NCBI GenBank assembly: GCA_002633025.1
Contig: NMRB01000859.1
Location: 68,725-132,724, forward strand
Length of the DNA: 64,000 nucleotides
Reading direction: 5' to 3'
From: Notospermus geniculatus
Taxonomy: Eukaryota; Nemertea; Pilidiophora; Heteronemertea; Lineidae
Below the pieces are notes generated by a model. It searched no databases and was not told the origin of the DNA. It saw only the letters and a program-made list of their open reading frames with translations. Both the position numbers and the translations under genes were made by a program. Every line of letters starts with the position of its first letter. The first letter of the stretch is position 1. This document shows, piece by piece, positions 32,784-44,240 of this stretch.

Positions 32784-33404
32784 TATGTATACATGTATGT
32801 ATAACACGTACGTCATCATTTTGGTGGCTTTGCTGAAAAGTTGTGATATCAAGTTTTCGCTGCTAAAAAGTGGTCATAAAATTATGTACGGGTTTTCGAG
32901 CTTTCCTCAAATAAGGTATTCTACGCAACCTTCCTAACGTACATGTAACATCCACATGACTTGTACACATACGTTTCAATGTGCCTCATGCTTCCCTGAT
33001 GCACTGAGCTAATCGGCACCTTTTGAGTCGGAAAGTCCGCTGAACCGCACCTCTTACTTCTCACGTGCTGTCACAGTAAAGATGTATCAAAGAGAAATAC
33101 TATTTACATGTCTATTTATCGAAATAAATGGAAATACACCACAAATTACATTTCGATATAACGTATCTCAAGCAGTTTTCCACGATTTAAGAATATTTTC
33201 AAACGACACCTCTTATCTTATTGCAAATTCTGTGTGATTCTCTGTCATGAATTGGCCAACTTGACTGACTCTAGAAAACCTCTTTGTGGCAAGTGGTTTG
33301 TTCATTTATTCCGCAAACTAAGTTTTTGGTCTGGAAATTAATTTAGAGCGTTAAAAACAAAATTTTTGCTCGCATAACTTCGGTTTTGCTTTTGGAATTA
33401 TTAT
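32784..33404. other. Unannotated interval
   Basis: No gene or repeat end is recognised. Confidence 0.35.
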
Positions 33405-33446
33405 TTCAACTCCAACCGGGGTCTTCTTCAGGCTGGCACTTTCAAG
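33405..33446 (-). ncRNA. Hammerhead-like motif of Penelope type (degenerate)
   Basis: On the minus strand CCTGAAGAAGACCCCGGTTG is followed by GAGTTGAAA. This resembles the hammerhead core (CUGAUGA, helix II, GAAA) as found in Penelope-like terminal repeats, with the core box changed to CUGAAGA. The same motif recurs in the inverted repeat at 46791-47617. Catalysis is unlikely. Confidence 0.35.
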
Positions 33447-34201
33447 TCGAGCTACCAGAAGTATAATGAGCTGGACCCAAAAATTTGCTAAATTTCTGGA
33501 GGGCGACTTCGGTTATTATTTATGTTATCATTTTGTGTGTCGCCTTTGTGCTCTAGTTTTGGATTATTTCAACTCCAGAACTATAGTTACAAGATCAGAT
33601 GAATGAAAACCTGGATTCTGCTCGACAAAATCTAAGCTTATTTATGTCGCAGCCAGAAACTTAGTTTTTGCGGCTAAAAACCGTGTTCTGAGCAAAAAAA
33701 TAAGTTTCCAATCTAATACATAGTTCTGCATCCCCCGGACTATCATTGTGTTCCTGGATGCACGCTGACACACACACTTTTTGTTTAGCACACTTCACTG
33801 CATTTGCACTTCAAACTTTGTACATATGTACGAAATAAACATATACATATTATATATAACTAACATTTTGGTCCACAAATCATGTTGCCGGATTCAAAAC
33901 TTTGTTTCTGGGGGCAAAAACTGTGTTTTTAACCGTAACCTATGTTTTATACCTCGGTTCTATAATCACACCTGTGAACTCGGTATATATATTTTACGAT
34001 CGGGAACGAGGTATAAAGTACAAGTTAGAACTACTGTTTTTTTACCTCGTCCCGGATCGTAAAGTACGTTTACTGTGTGCACGGATTCCTATGGTATTTG
34101 ATTATGAGGTTCGATCAGTCAATATGCTACATCAAATATGCTTGATCGAAAGAAAGTCCTACTTCGGCAGCGCCAAGAATTAGGGACATTTTAGGAAAGA
34201 T
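33447..34201. other. Unannotated interval with a small hairpin
   Basis: A hairpin lies at about 33985-34068 (ttttacgatcggga paired with cccggatcgtaaa, and acgaggta with tacctcgt). No gene found. Confidence 0.4.
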
Positions 34202-35121
34202 TCAAAGGGGCTGGGCAGAAATGAAGGGTTGTTACAAGTTCGGCATAACTCTGAAACTACTGCTTCGATTTGCTTGAAACTCGCACAGATGATGCTTTTT
34301 ACTGAATGATTAACAATTATGATGACAAAAAAATAATTGCATTGCTCATTACTAATTAGGGAGACAATGCCAGATTTCAGAGGCCCAGAAAGACAAGGAA
34401 TACTCATTATTTCACCGCAGAATTTCACCTAAGCCTATGTCACGTAAAATGCTAACAATGTTGTGTGATAGAGTTAATTGTTTTAATCCTTTTCTACAAA
34501 AAAATGTATTTTAGATTTTTGGTTCAAATGCTTAACCTCTCCAAGTTCAGCAAGCTTATACAAAGCCCTTCTAACCAATGTGAAAACTGACCACAGGCCT
34601 GAAACCACTCACAATTCACCGGGAATTGACTCCATCAAACTTGATTTCACATGAATTACCTTTTGGTTGGAATTGAAGTGTGCATTTTCAATGGGTCATT
34701 TTGGGTGACATCACCAATTCCCAGGCCTGTGGCAGTTTCTGACTGCTTGAATGGCTTTGTAATCTTGCTCAACTTGCAGTGTTGGCCATGTCAACCAAAA
34801 ATGTAAAATACCATTTTCTTGTAGAAAATAATTAAAATAATTAACAGACGTCACACAAACTTGTTAGCATTTTCATGACACAGGCCCAGGTGAAATTCTG
34901 CGGTGAAATAATGACTATTTCTCGTCTTTCTAGGCCTCCAAAATCTGGCATTGTCTCCCTAACTTAATAGGTAAAGAGCAATGCAATTGTTTTTGTGTCA
35001 TCATAGTTGTTAATCACTCAGTACCAATCATCATCTATGCAAGTTTCAGGCAGATCAAAGCAGTAGTTTAAGAGTTATGCCGAACTTGTAACAACCCTTC
35101 ATTTCTGCCCAGCCCCTTTGA
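34202..35121. mobile_element. 920 bp foldback element with ~260 bp arms
   Basis: The left arm starts TCAAAGGGGCTGGGCAGAAA and the right arm ends in its complement. Pairing continues through gggttgttacaagttcggca, gattaacaa, caatgccaga and gcagaatttcacct with scattered mismatches. The central 390 bp is unpaired. No gene. Confidence 0.85.
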
Positions 35122-35343
35122 TGCGAATATCCGAAAATAGAGACTTAGTTGTGTTGAGAGAACTCCATATTCGTCGAAATAATGACCAACAAGGCAGTAT
35201 TTGATGGAGTCAATGTTTATAAACTGGCCTTCTACTAATACAGAGCGGTCCACCACCCTCACTCCCAAAGCACTGGTACGAATGGATAGAGAATCTTTCT
35301 AGAAGGAAAATAAGACCAAGATACCTCGATTCGGTCCAGTAGT

Positions 35344-35518
35344 CAGGGCCGTATTTAACTTTTTGGTCCGGGGGGGGGGGGGGGGAAGCCTCTCAGGGGG
35401 GGAGGAGAAGACCTTTTTTTGCCGTTTTTTGCCCAAAATCCGCATGAAAATCACNTTTTTTGGTTGGCTCAGGGGGGGGGGGCAACTGCCCCCTCGCCCC
35501 CCTTTAAATACGGCCCTG
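35344..35518. mobile_element. 175 bp CAGGG...CCCTG element (hAT5-like)
   Basis: The ends CAGGGCCGTATTTAA and TTTAAATACGGCCCTG are flanked by GTAGT (35339-35343 and 35519-35523), a 5 bp duplication. The middle is two G-rich runs and one N. It has the same terminal bases and duplication length as the element at 25153-25457. Confidence 0.8.
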
Positions 35519-35523
35519 GTAGT

Positions 35524-36400
35524 GTTACCTCCGGAGCCATTTTTGCGAAGCAAAAGTCAGTGGTCCTTAATAACTAACTTACCGGTGAACCGCGGTGCCA
35601 TAAGATGTTAAGTTGCTGTTAAGTTTAAAAATAAAGTTTGATTTTCATGTTCTACATGTATCTGTACTTCATTTATTGTTTGACCTTTCCACAGGATAAT
35701 CCTTTTGTCAGTTACAAGGTTACGCTGTTGTGTATGCTCTTGATCGTTGTGTATGGAACAATTCACCAATGGCCTCGACCTTGCTTTACAAAATAGGGTC
35801 TGCAACTCGAACCACTGGAACGAATGGAGATATCTTGGTGTCTTCTTTCTTCTAGGAAAATTTTCCATCCAATGCCATCAGTAGTTTTGGAAGTATGCTT
35901 GTGCGTTTTTTTTGTGGACCACCCTGTATCTCAAGAGATAGAGTCCGGCGGCATAATGATTGAGCGTCGGAATCGCGACTAAAAAGCTGCAGGTTCGATT
36001 TCCGCTCGATCGAGTTGCTGTTTGTTATTCTCAACTGGTCTGAATAGATCTAGTGATCCGTTGTAAGGGTAAACTGCCGCGCCCGCGCGTTCAAACCGCT
36101 AACTACTACAAAGCCCGCGCTCTGAAACTGCTTCAGTTGGTGTGATCCTCGAAGTATCATTAATAGACGGCGGTGGCTGTCCAATTTCGGGAATCCACGC
36201 TGGGAATCCGCCTCGAGGATAGAGTGTACATATTTTACGCGTATCTTAGCCAATCAGAATGTGTGTTACGGCGGCGTCGGTTAAACTTGTGATGATGGCT
36301 TATGACTGGATCCCTCGTCAAACAGCGCCGTCTATTGATGATCCCCTCAGTGTTTAGTGAGTCTATACCAACTGAAGACTGTGGACGAGTGTGCGCTTTA
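35524..36400. other. Unannotated interval with a tRNA-like patch
   Basis: At about 35940-36005, plus strand, 'ttgagcgtcggaatcgcgac' is followed by aaaaagctgcaggttcgattt, which resembles the middle and T arm of a tRNA. The A box is poor. It may be a decayed SINE head or tRNA pseudogene. No protein gene. Confidence 0.35.
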
Positions 36401-36558
36401 TAGAGTGTTTGCACGTGACGTCACAGTGGCCATGTTGGAGGCATACAACAAAAGAACAGACTTTCAAAACAATTGTTGAAGTTAATCTCCGTAGACCGTG
36501 ACTGGCGACAAATTCTTTTGTTCATACCTCCAACATGGCCACCGGTGCAAACACTCTA
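36401..36558. mobile_element. 158 bp MITE, TA flanks
   Basis: TAGAGTGTTTGCAC at the left pairs with GTGCAAACACTCTA at the right, continuing as ggccatgttggagg. TA is on both sides (36399-36400 and 36559-36560). The inner arms (caaaagaa) pair as well. Confidence 0.75.
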
Positions 36559-36632
36559 TAGGGGCTGCTCCATTAGTGGCAATGAAAGGTGCTTGCAGAG
36601 ACTAGGACAATGTGGAGTCTTTTGCGGCTCTG

Positions 36633-36753
36633 TTAGGCTTCCTGTACATGACGGTATACGAACACACCGGTTAACAATGGCTTCACGGTCGCGAATCCTT
36701 TGTGACGCCTTTGTTAACCGGCGTCTTCGTACTTCTGTGTATAGGAAGCCTAA
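36633..36753. repeat. 121 bp inverted-repeat element
   Basis: TTAGGCTTCCT and complement form the ends, followed by imperfect pairing (acgaa, ccggttaac). It lies 75 bp after the previous MITE. Confidence 0.65.
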
Positions 36754-36869
36754 GCCTGCTGATTCATAGATTAGGAGCTCATTTGTGATCTGATGATTTG
36801 GCACGAATCATCCGCTATTTGGAATAGGGTAGGCCTAACTTGGACGACTGGATTTACTAGGTTGTGACT

Positions 36870-37160
36870 CTGAGCCCGGTGGTCGAGTGGTTAGCGTGCT
36901 TGACTACCAACCGTGTAATGGGTCGGCACTAGTTCGACTCCGGGCGAAGACACATAAAAAACATAGTGAAATATTAGAGGGTCCGTCGGATGGGACTGAA
37001 AGCCGTGGTCCCATGTACCTGAGTGTCTATGCCAGGGCAAGTAAAAGACCCCACACAGGTGGACAGTAGCCTGTCGTGGACTCCATAACTCCGGCAAAAA
37101 TCCAACAGGGTTACGACGCCGGTAATGATATATATAGACTCATTCCTCACTGCCGCCCGA
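36870..37160 (+). mobile_element. tRNA-derived SINE
   Basis: The head (36874-36946) reads like a tRNA: GCCCGGTGGTCGAGTGGTTA has a good A box (TGGTCGAGTGG), and agttcgactccgggc gives a B box and 3' acceptor strand. A conserved-looking body follows, with ggtccgtcggatgggac and ggtcccatgtacctgagtg. Core-SINE families in many animals have similar bodies; I cannot name the family with certainty. It ends near an atatatatag tract. Confidence 0.65.
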
Positions 37161-37165
37161 ACTAA

Positions 37166-37198
37166 TTATGGTTTCCGATCTCAAGATCGGAAACCATA
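37166..37198. repeat. Perfect short hairpin
   Basis: TATGGTTTCCGATCT pairs with AGATCGGAAACCATA around two central bases. It is directly followed by ttgtgtttgg and a TG microsatellite and may be the start of another repeat. Confidence 0.7.
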
Positions 37199-37210
37199 TT
37201 GTGTTTGGTC

Positions 37211-37232
37211 ATGGTGTCTGTCTGTGTGTGTA

Positions 37233-37267
<35 letters not shown>

Positions 37268-37274
37268 CTGTCTG
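37211..37274 (+). repeat. (TG)n microsatellite
   Basis: About 60 bp of tg/ctg repeat with two tatctg interruptions. Confidence 0.9.
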
Positions 37275-37353
37275 TTCAGTCTGTCACACCTGTAACTTTG
37301 TTCCTGCAAGAGCTACAGACCTGGAAATGCGACCTACCCCCGGGTAACATGAC

Positions 37354-40300
37354 CAGGGGCCTTATTCACAAAGGTACTTACGCAGGGTCAGTTTACGCTT
37401 GCGGAAGCCTTACGTAGCGTATTGTTACGCAAATGTTACGACATACTTACACTCTATTCACAAAGCATGCGTAACACTTTCGGAACTAGTTCTTGCGGAG
37501 CAGATGCGTAACCCTAACGTGTCGTAAGCAAAATGAATATTGATGTAAATTCAATGTGGTTGGTGTCTGATTTCGAGTGTCAGTGAGGTAATTACTTTTT
37601 AGTCACTTCATATTTAATTTTTAATATTCAATTTTTCTAGTAGTTATACATGTACTTACATGACTTACATAGGGTGGTATCTATGACGAACAATGCCATT
37701 TTGCCTCAATGTCAGATTTGCTTGACTGCCGGCAAGGAATGTCGATGTGACGTCATTGAAATGTAAAATTACAAATTACAAATTACAATTAGTTTATTGC
37801 AACCTTATAACAGTACATTACATCGGTTGGAAAATACAATAAACTATGGTGAAATAGATAAAAGGAAAGAAGGAGAAAGCATCCAGGGATCTGTCTTGGG
37901 TACTGTACCCTGACTGCTAGCGTGCATAGTACAAGGGAGTGCATGTGTATAATCTAACAAGCTACAGAACAGAATAATAGGTGGATACATGTGATAATAA
38001 TATACAATAAAGTGGTATACAAAATCAAATTATCTTCTTAGTTTGAATCCCTCCTCGCAAAACTTCCCCACAGCGTTGATAAGTTTTCCCTCCGAGTTCA
38101 CTAAATAGTAAAACTGGTCCTCTTTGGACAAACTGGAAAAACCCGCTGGAGCAGAGAGAAGTAGAGTATCTCTAAGAGAGCACAGGTTTGGGCAATCCAG
38201 CAGGAAGTGGATTTCATCCTCAACAATTGAGCGATTAAGTTGAGAGCAAGTAGGACAAACCCGTTCTGACCTGGCAAGTTTGGGGTTCAAGTACCTTCCC
38301 CTTTCAATTTGTAGGGGGTGATTACTGACACGAAGTCTAGTAGGGCAGCTCTCTTAGACTGGGATTCAATATCATCTAGGTAATTTTCATAGATAAAATG
38401 ATTTTTGATTTTGGCATATGTGTCCAGCTTGCCCCCATTAACTAGGACTGAGTTCAGAGAATTTTTCCAATGGTGTTCAAACTTGGATCTTAAGGTGGTC
38501 ATAATGTTGGTCGGACTAGTTGATAATACATTGATGCTAAGGGCCCTCTCAATCTTCTTAACAAATGAGTACCAAGAAAAAATGTTACAATTGTACAAAT
38601 TAATCGATTCGTCTAAAGCACAAGAAAGCAGAGGGCTAATCGATTCCTGTAGATGCTGATAATATTTCAAAACAGCTAAAATGGTGTCAAGAATAAGGGG
38701 GTATCTCCCTAATTCCCCCCAGACTGTAAGGTTGGAAGCCTTCCTCGAGATACCAAGAATAGATTTACAGAAGGAGATATTGACTTTGTCAGATGGTTGC
38801 TGATACAATTTGGAACCAAATATATGCTCCCAAACATCATTCTTTTTAAAAACATTTTCTGCACCACACACCTCACATCCGTACAGGCAGATAGGTTTGA
38901 TCAAGTGATCAAATAAATGTAGAGAAGTAGATGGACTGAGGTTTGTGTTTGAAATTGCAGAGCGTAGCTTGAAGGTAGCTTTCTTGGCACGATTAGCCAA
39001 GTTTATTTTGGATGAGGAGAAAGAACCGGAGGATGTAATTTCAACACCCAAATACCGGTAGCACATTACATTTTCAATAATTTGATCTTTTAAGCGGAAA
39101 GTATGATTGCAGGCATGGCCATTACCGCTTAGTTTAATAATTTTAGTTTTTTTTAATATTAACCTTCAAGTGCCACTTCTCGCAATAATCGTACAGTTTG
39201 TCAATAGAATTCTGTAATCCTGTGGGTGATAAGGAGCATAAAACTAAATCATCTGCATACATTAAACATCTGATGTCTCGAGATCCAAGAAAGGGAGTGT
39301 CACTATTGGCAGGTATAGCTGAAGGTAGATCATTAACGAACAGGTTAAAAAGATTGGGGCTTAGACTTTCGCCCTGCTTAACTCCAGCTGTGACTTTAAA
39401 TGTTTCAGTCAATCCATTGTTGCTCTTTACACAAGCAGAGCTTTGGTTATACATACTTTCAATAACTTTGAAAAATTTGCCTCTTATATTTTGCTTGAGA
39501 AGTTTGTAATAGAGTCCGACATGCCAAACTCTATCAAAAGCTTTTTTGAAGTCAATGAAGCAAATATAAAGAGGCTTTTTACATTTTCTAACATATTTTT
39601 CAAAAAGAGTACGAATGACAAACAAGTGATCAGATGTCCTTGCTTTTTTTCTAAATCCGTTTTGAAAAGGATTCATGATGGAGTTGTCTTCAATATATTT
39701 ATTAAGTCTATTGTTTAAAATAGATGTGAAAAGTTTAGAGACACAGCTGTTAATTGAGATACCGCGATAATTGTCTGGATCAAGCTTATCACCATCCTTG
39801 TGGATGTTGACAATATGGCCACAGCTCCAAGAAGACGGAAACTGGCCACTTAACAGGATTGAATTGAATAACTTGGTATAAACCTTGGTTAGAGAAGGGA
39901 GAGAGGCTTTGATCATTTCATTACTTACGCGATCCAAACCGACCGCTTTGCCAGATTTTAAGTTTTTGGCAGTCATTTCCACCTCCTTTTCACTAATACT
40001 ATAATCAAGGTCAGAGAAAAAGGCTTCTGAAGCCATTGATTGAATGGCTTCAGAAGCCTTTTGATCGCCATGCTCCCCCGCCATCTCCCCCGCCATCTTG
40101 ATCGCCATGCTCCCCCGCCATCTTCACCAAAGTAAAGAGTTCCCCCACATAGTTTATTTAATTTACTTTCGGCCGTACTTAATGCAGTGTGTTCATTCGT
40201 GCCTTTCGTGTGCAAAAAAAAACTTGAAAAGATGTGTATCCTGACGACCTGTTGCAATGTTTACGATCACCAATAACAGTTTTCAATTGAAAATGTTGCC

Positions 40301-41061
40301 TTGATGACGTCAGTTTGAAGCAACCAATCTGCTGTTTTCACATATTTCATGCTACTGGACCTCAGCTGTCATTAGTAATATCAAGTCAACCTAACCCTCT
40401 TTCAGAAGTGAAGTTCAATACGTTTTATTATTAATAGCAAAAGAGCGTCAATATTTTAAAAGTGGGGTGTGAAAATTTTCGGAACTTAATTTTTTGACCA
40501 TTATTGTTTTTCTCTCAAAATAGAGAGGTGGATAAGTACATCTTTAAACTTCTAGGATCATCATGAAACTAGGATCTTCATAAACCTGCGACAGCCCTTA
40601 AAGTTCAATGCCTTTGGGAGGGAGGCACCCGATATACACGGAGGCACCCGGGGGGGGGGGGTTGTAAAACAGTNTCTTTGGGGGGGGGGGCACCCGATAT
40701 ACACGTACGCCTAGGCAGGGAAATTCTCATTCGGTATTGTCTAAGGACTGAGCTCAACATCATCGTATGCATCCATTGGTTGTAGCCAGTCCCTAAACAC
40801 CCATTCTCGCCAGGATCACGCCTGTTTTCTTCCTCGAGAGTCACAAATGCCGCTGCCATGCCTGCTGAAAAACATTTGACAAACTGCGTACTGCTACGCA
40901 AGACTAACGCTTGGTCAGGAGCATCCGTAATATTACGCACTCCTTCCGCAATGGCGCAGAGTTACGGCACCTTCGTGAATCACACGCAATTCCTTACGTA
41001 CGGGTTAGTCATCCGTTACGCATGCGGAAGGCCTAAGTAGGCTTTGTGAATAAGGCCCCTG
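37354..41061. mobile_element. TIR element CAGGGGCC...GGCCCCTG split by a LINE
   Basis: The left end CAGGGGCCTTATTCACAAAG is matched exactly in complement at 41042-41061. Both flanks carry related words (acttacg, gttacgca, cttccgca). The LINE at 37771-40257 fills most of the interior, so without it the element would be about 1.2 kb. G-rich low-complexity text with one N lies at 40650-40690. Confidence 0.7.
37771..40257 (-). mobile_element. LINE with reverse transcriptase, 5'-truncated
   Basis: Read on the minus strand, three frames follow in order. The RT domain (40108-39143) has GKAVGLDRVSNEMIK, NYRGISINS, FIDFKKAFDRVW (motif A), GVKQGESLSPNLFN (motif B) and LMYADDLVLC (motif C, near 39248-39259). 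Next is a thumb/linker region (39066-38287) with YRYLGVEITSSG. The C terminus (38290-38030) is a zinc-finger-like CPTC ... H ... C. The frames are shifted relative to each other, one shift at a T run near 39150 and another near 38288. The 3' end has a short attac/aaattac tandem tail (37771-37795). No endonuclease is present. The layout suits the Jockey/I/CR1-like groups. Confidence 0.85.
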
Positions 41062-41499
41062 ATCTACAAGATGGAATGAAAATTTCCGGTCTACGATACC
41101 TGGTTCATGGTGAAATTGATATATCAAAAGTTGAGATTTTGTCTGTCACACTTTTGTTTCTTGAATAACTTGTCTCCGAGGCAAGGTAGAACACTAGTAA
41201 CAAGTTCCTTCCCTATGTTCATGGCCCTTGGCAAGATAATGGCATCAACAAATTTATTCTCCAGGGTCAGCATCATAATGATATTGATATATCAAATTTG
41301 ATATTTTGACATATCGGGAGATCTGCCACAGTAAATGACTTGTAACTGGTATCACAACATCACAGCTCATCCACGGATGTCATTACAACTGAAATTTTCA
41401 GTTTGCACCTGCTCGGTTGCATGATATTTGCTGGGGAATATCATGGTGAGACTTGATATTCAAATTTGATAACATGACATAAGTCTGAATCTGGTGATG
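41062..41499. other. Unannotated interval
   Basis: No gene seen; several short tgatatatcaa words. Confidence 0.35.
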
Positions 41500-41980
41500 G
41501 TAGAAGCATAAAACCGTCACCTACACCTAGGTTATCAAGGATGAGCTTTCACTTTACGTAATGACCTTGAAGGTCAGAGGTCAAGGTCAAGGTCACACAG
41601 TTCTAAAGTGCAAATTTCCTCGGAATTTCAGCAGAAAACTAATTAGAACTAAGCCTGAATTAACAATCCCCTATAGGTTGTAATCAAGGATCCTGTTCCT
41701 GTTACAGTCAGCCGTCACAGATAACATGAGATAAGTCAGAACCTGGTGATGGTGGAAGCCTAAGACCTTCACCTACACCTAGGTTATCAACGAAGAGCTT
41801 TTAGATTACGCAATGATGTTAGGTCAGAGTTCAAGGTCAAGGTCAAACAGTTCTTAAGTGCAAATCTGCTCAGAATTTCAGGAGAAAACTAATTAGAAGC
41901 CAGCATTAACCATCCCTATAGGTTTAATCAAAGATCCCTGTTCCAGTTACGCAATACTTCTCAAGGTCAGAGGTCAGGTC
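41500..41980 (+). repeat. ~240 bp tandem duplication
   Basis: Two diverged units share ctacacctaggttatcaa, gaggtcaaggtcaaggtca, gtgcaaat and gaaaactaattagaa. A third partial start occurs near 41950 (gcaatacttctcaaggtcag). Confidence 0.7.
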
Positions 41981-42099
41981 ACAGTTAATTAGTTCTAGAG
42001 TAGTAAACTTCTCATCGGAAACCATTGACATCGCTCCGATGTCCTTTTCTTGTTCAGATTGATTTATATTGAGGTGGTTCCCAGTGGATTACGACACAT

Positions 42100-42869
42100 G
42101 CTTTACCCACTTGCTGCACACTTGCAAAACATACAGCAGGGAATTTCCTCCTGCCTGCATGGACAGACTCTAGTGGCACATTTCCCACTATTGCATATCA
42201 TTGTCATTTCGTCCGGTAGGCTGCGATAAAATATGTCTGGAATCAAGCCCTCCTCCCCTTGCATGATAAAATCATATTCTGTAGGAGGCAACGCAAGATC
42301 CCCCATACAGTTTATTTGGGTGTAGGTGGCATAGAACGCCCGCAGAGTGTGTCCCTTGGTGGCATGAGTCGTTGGTGGTAGATCTAGGATTGTCGTTGAC
42401 TTTCTGGAATGATCCTAAAGTCATCCATGTTTCCGATGCTGTAGTCTCCATGCAACACGTTTACAAGATACAACTCGGCGTCTTTGATAAAACTTTCAAC
42501 GTTTGACTCAGCCTTTCCAAAGTCCTTGAGGTGAACTGACTCAGGAAGATGGCCGTACTTGAAGTCGTGTAGTGATGGTTGAGTCGTGTAGTGATGGACT
42601 AGTTGATTCCTTACGAATTCCTGAAGTTTCAGCTTTTTAGTGGAAGACGACCAAAAGCTGGCCATATCCTTTGGCAACCTTGTTTGCTCGTTTATTTCAC
42701 TAACGAGAATGGGATTTTTGGACATTCGCCGCTTTCGCTCGCTCTTTTTGACTGATGCGTTGTCATATGAATCAAATATGAAGTCTATTCTGTTCGGACT
42801 GCAAAAACAAACTTTCTTTGTCGTACAAAGAAAACGCTGGAACAATTCACCGAAGGCGGTGGCTGTCAT
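42100..42869 (-). pseudogene. Repeat-family gene, Cys-rich C terminus (minus copy)
   Basis: On the minus strand a 161-codon frame (FIFDSYDNASVKKSERKRR, LQEFVRNQLVHHY, KDFGKAESNVESFIKDAE) is followed, after a stop and frame change near 42390, by LPPTTHATKGHTLRAFYATY and then LPDEMTMICNSGKCA and CPCRQEEIPCCMFCKC. Similar proteins occur in many copies in invertebrate genomes; I do not know a function. Compared with the plus copy, the segment with the LTGCD motif is missing here (the text jumps from LPESVH to LKDFGKAESN). The Cys cluster could bind zinc. Broken and internally deleted. Confidence 0.55.
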
Positions 42870-43332
42870 TGCCCTAGTCCATCACTACATGACTGAACCT
42901 TCAAGTACGGTCATCTTCCTGAGTCAGTTCACTGGAGACAAGACGTCGTTGTTCTTGCCCTGCATTTCTGCCATATGTTCCTCGCAAGCGGCCTAAGGGA
43001 ACTTTGGGTGCGTTTCGTGGTTGGTGAAAAAACAGATTCTTGCCCGCACATGTGTTGGTAGAGAGATGGGGAAGGGAATTTTGCGATGTACTGCCTGCTG
43101 CGCATTCATTAACTGGTTGCGATGTCACTAGCAAGTTTGGAACCAAGGGTGCAGCAATAAAAGCAGGCCCAGAGAAGTACCTCAAGGACTTTGGAAAGGC
43201 TGAGTCAAACGTTGAAACTTGTATCAAAGACGCCGAGTTGTATCTTGTAAACGTATTGCATGGAGACCACAGCATTGGAAACATGGATGACCTTAGGATC
43301 AACTCCACGCTGGTGATTCAAACACAAAATTA

Positions 43333-44240
43333 GGGAAGTTTCGCAGCCTTACGAACTACGAAAACCGAACACGAAAAGCGTAATACGTCATCAATTTTTG
43401 CTTATTTCAGTTCGTAGGTGGACGTTCGTTGTTCGTCGCCTCTTGTACAGGGGCAATTTCCATTGTCAAACTAGACCACTTTTTTCGGATCGGCCGACCG
43501 CGCAGTACGAATTACGAGATCAGTAATGGTTTGTGTAAGACGTAATCATTTTATGTGTGACTAGATGTCGGATTTCGTCTTTGGTAGATAGAAGGCACGA
43601 AGATTTTGCAGATTTGTCGTGCGTTTTGCGTCGAAGAGCCAAGTCCGAACCGAACTCTGACATTCAGAACTTCAATTCAGCCTATNTGCTGTCAACCTTT
43701 CTGATGTTGGCTGGGAGTTGATTCCACAGCCTGGGGGCAACACACTGGAAAGCTCTGTCACCATAAGACAAAACCCTCCCCCTTCGCTCAACCAACAGCA
43801 GGCCGTCAGATGACCGGAGATTGCGTGCCGGACGGTAAACATGTAGGAGTTCTTGAAGATATGCAGGTGCCGTACCATGGATACATTTATGACAGAGCAG
43901 AAGTATCTTGTATTCGATACGCTCAGGAATTCTTAACCAATGTAGCTCATCCAAGACAGGAGTGATATGGTCGAACTTGTTTGATCGTGTACAGCGATCG
44001 TGTACAGTGTTTGATCGTGTACAGCGGGCATAAGCTCACAGAATGCTCCACTCCCGGCTCCACTTCATCTGCAGTCGCCAATTTTAGTAAAAGCGCCTTC
44101 TACGACAGCTACTGCGCATGTAACGGGCATTCGTATTTCGTATTTCGTGTTTTATGCGAAACCAAAAATTTGCTTAACACGAAATACGAACTCTATTTTC
44201 GTATTTCGTGTTCGTAGTTCGTCAAGTTGCGAAACCTCCC
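43333..44240. mobile_element. GGGARGTTTCGCA TIR element nested in the previous one
   Basis: The ends GGGAAGTTTCGCA and TGCGAAACCTCCC are followed by matching tacgaactacga words. TA lies before the left end (43331-43332), and TG, one change from TA, after the right end. It has the same terminal family as the palindrome at 28752-28869. It contains a LINE fragment. Confidence 0.75.
43682..43980 (-). mobile_element. LINE C-terminal fragment (CR1/L2-like)
   Basis: The minus strand encodes FDHITPVLDELHWLRIPERI, CHKCIHGTAPAYLQELL and APRLWNQLPANIR, typical of the region after the RT in CR1/L2-type elements and comparable to the end of the LINE at 45025-46720. It is cut at an N (43686). Confidence 0.8.

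Noticed and set aside
36874-36947. Functional tRNA gene
   Set aside because: A and B boxes are present but arms pair poorly and a SINE body follows directly.
37199-37417. Frame through the TG microsatellite
   Set aside because: Its Cys-Val run is a translation of (TG)n.
42901-43308. 135-codon minus-strand frame
   Set aside because: Antisense of the repeat-family gene whose plus-strand motifs are conserved.
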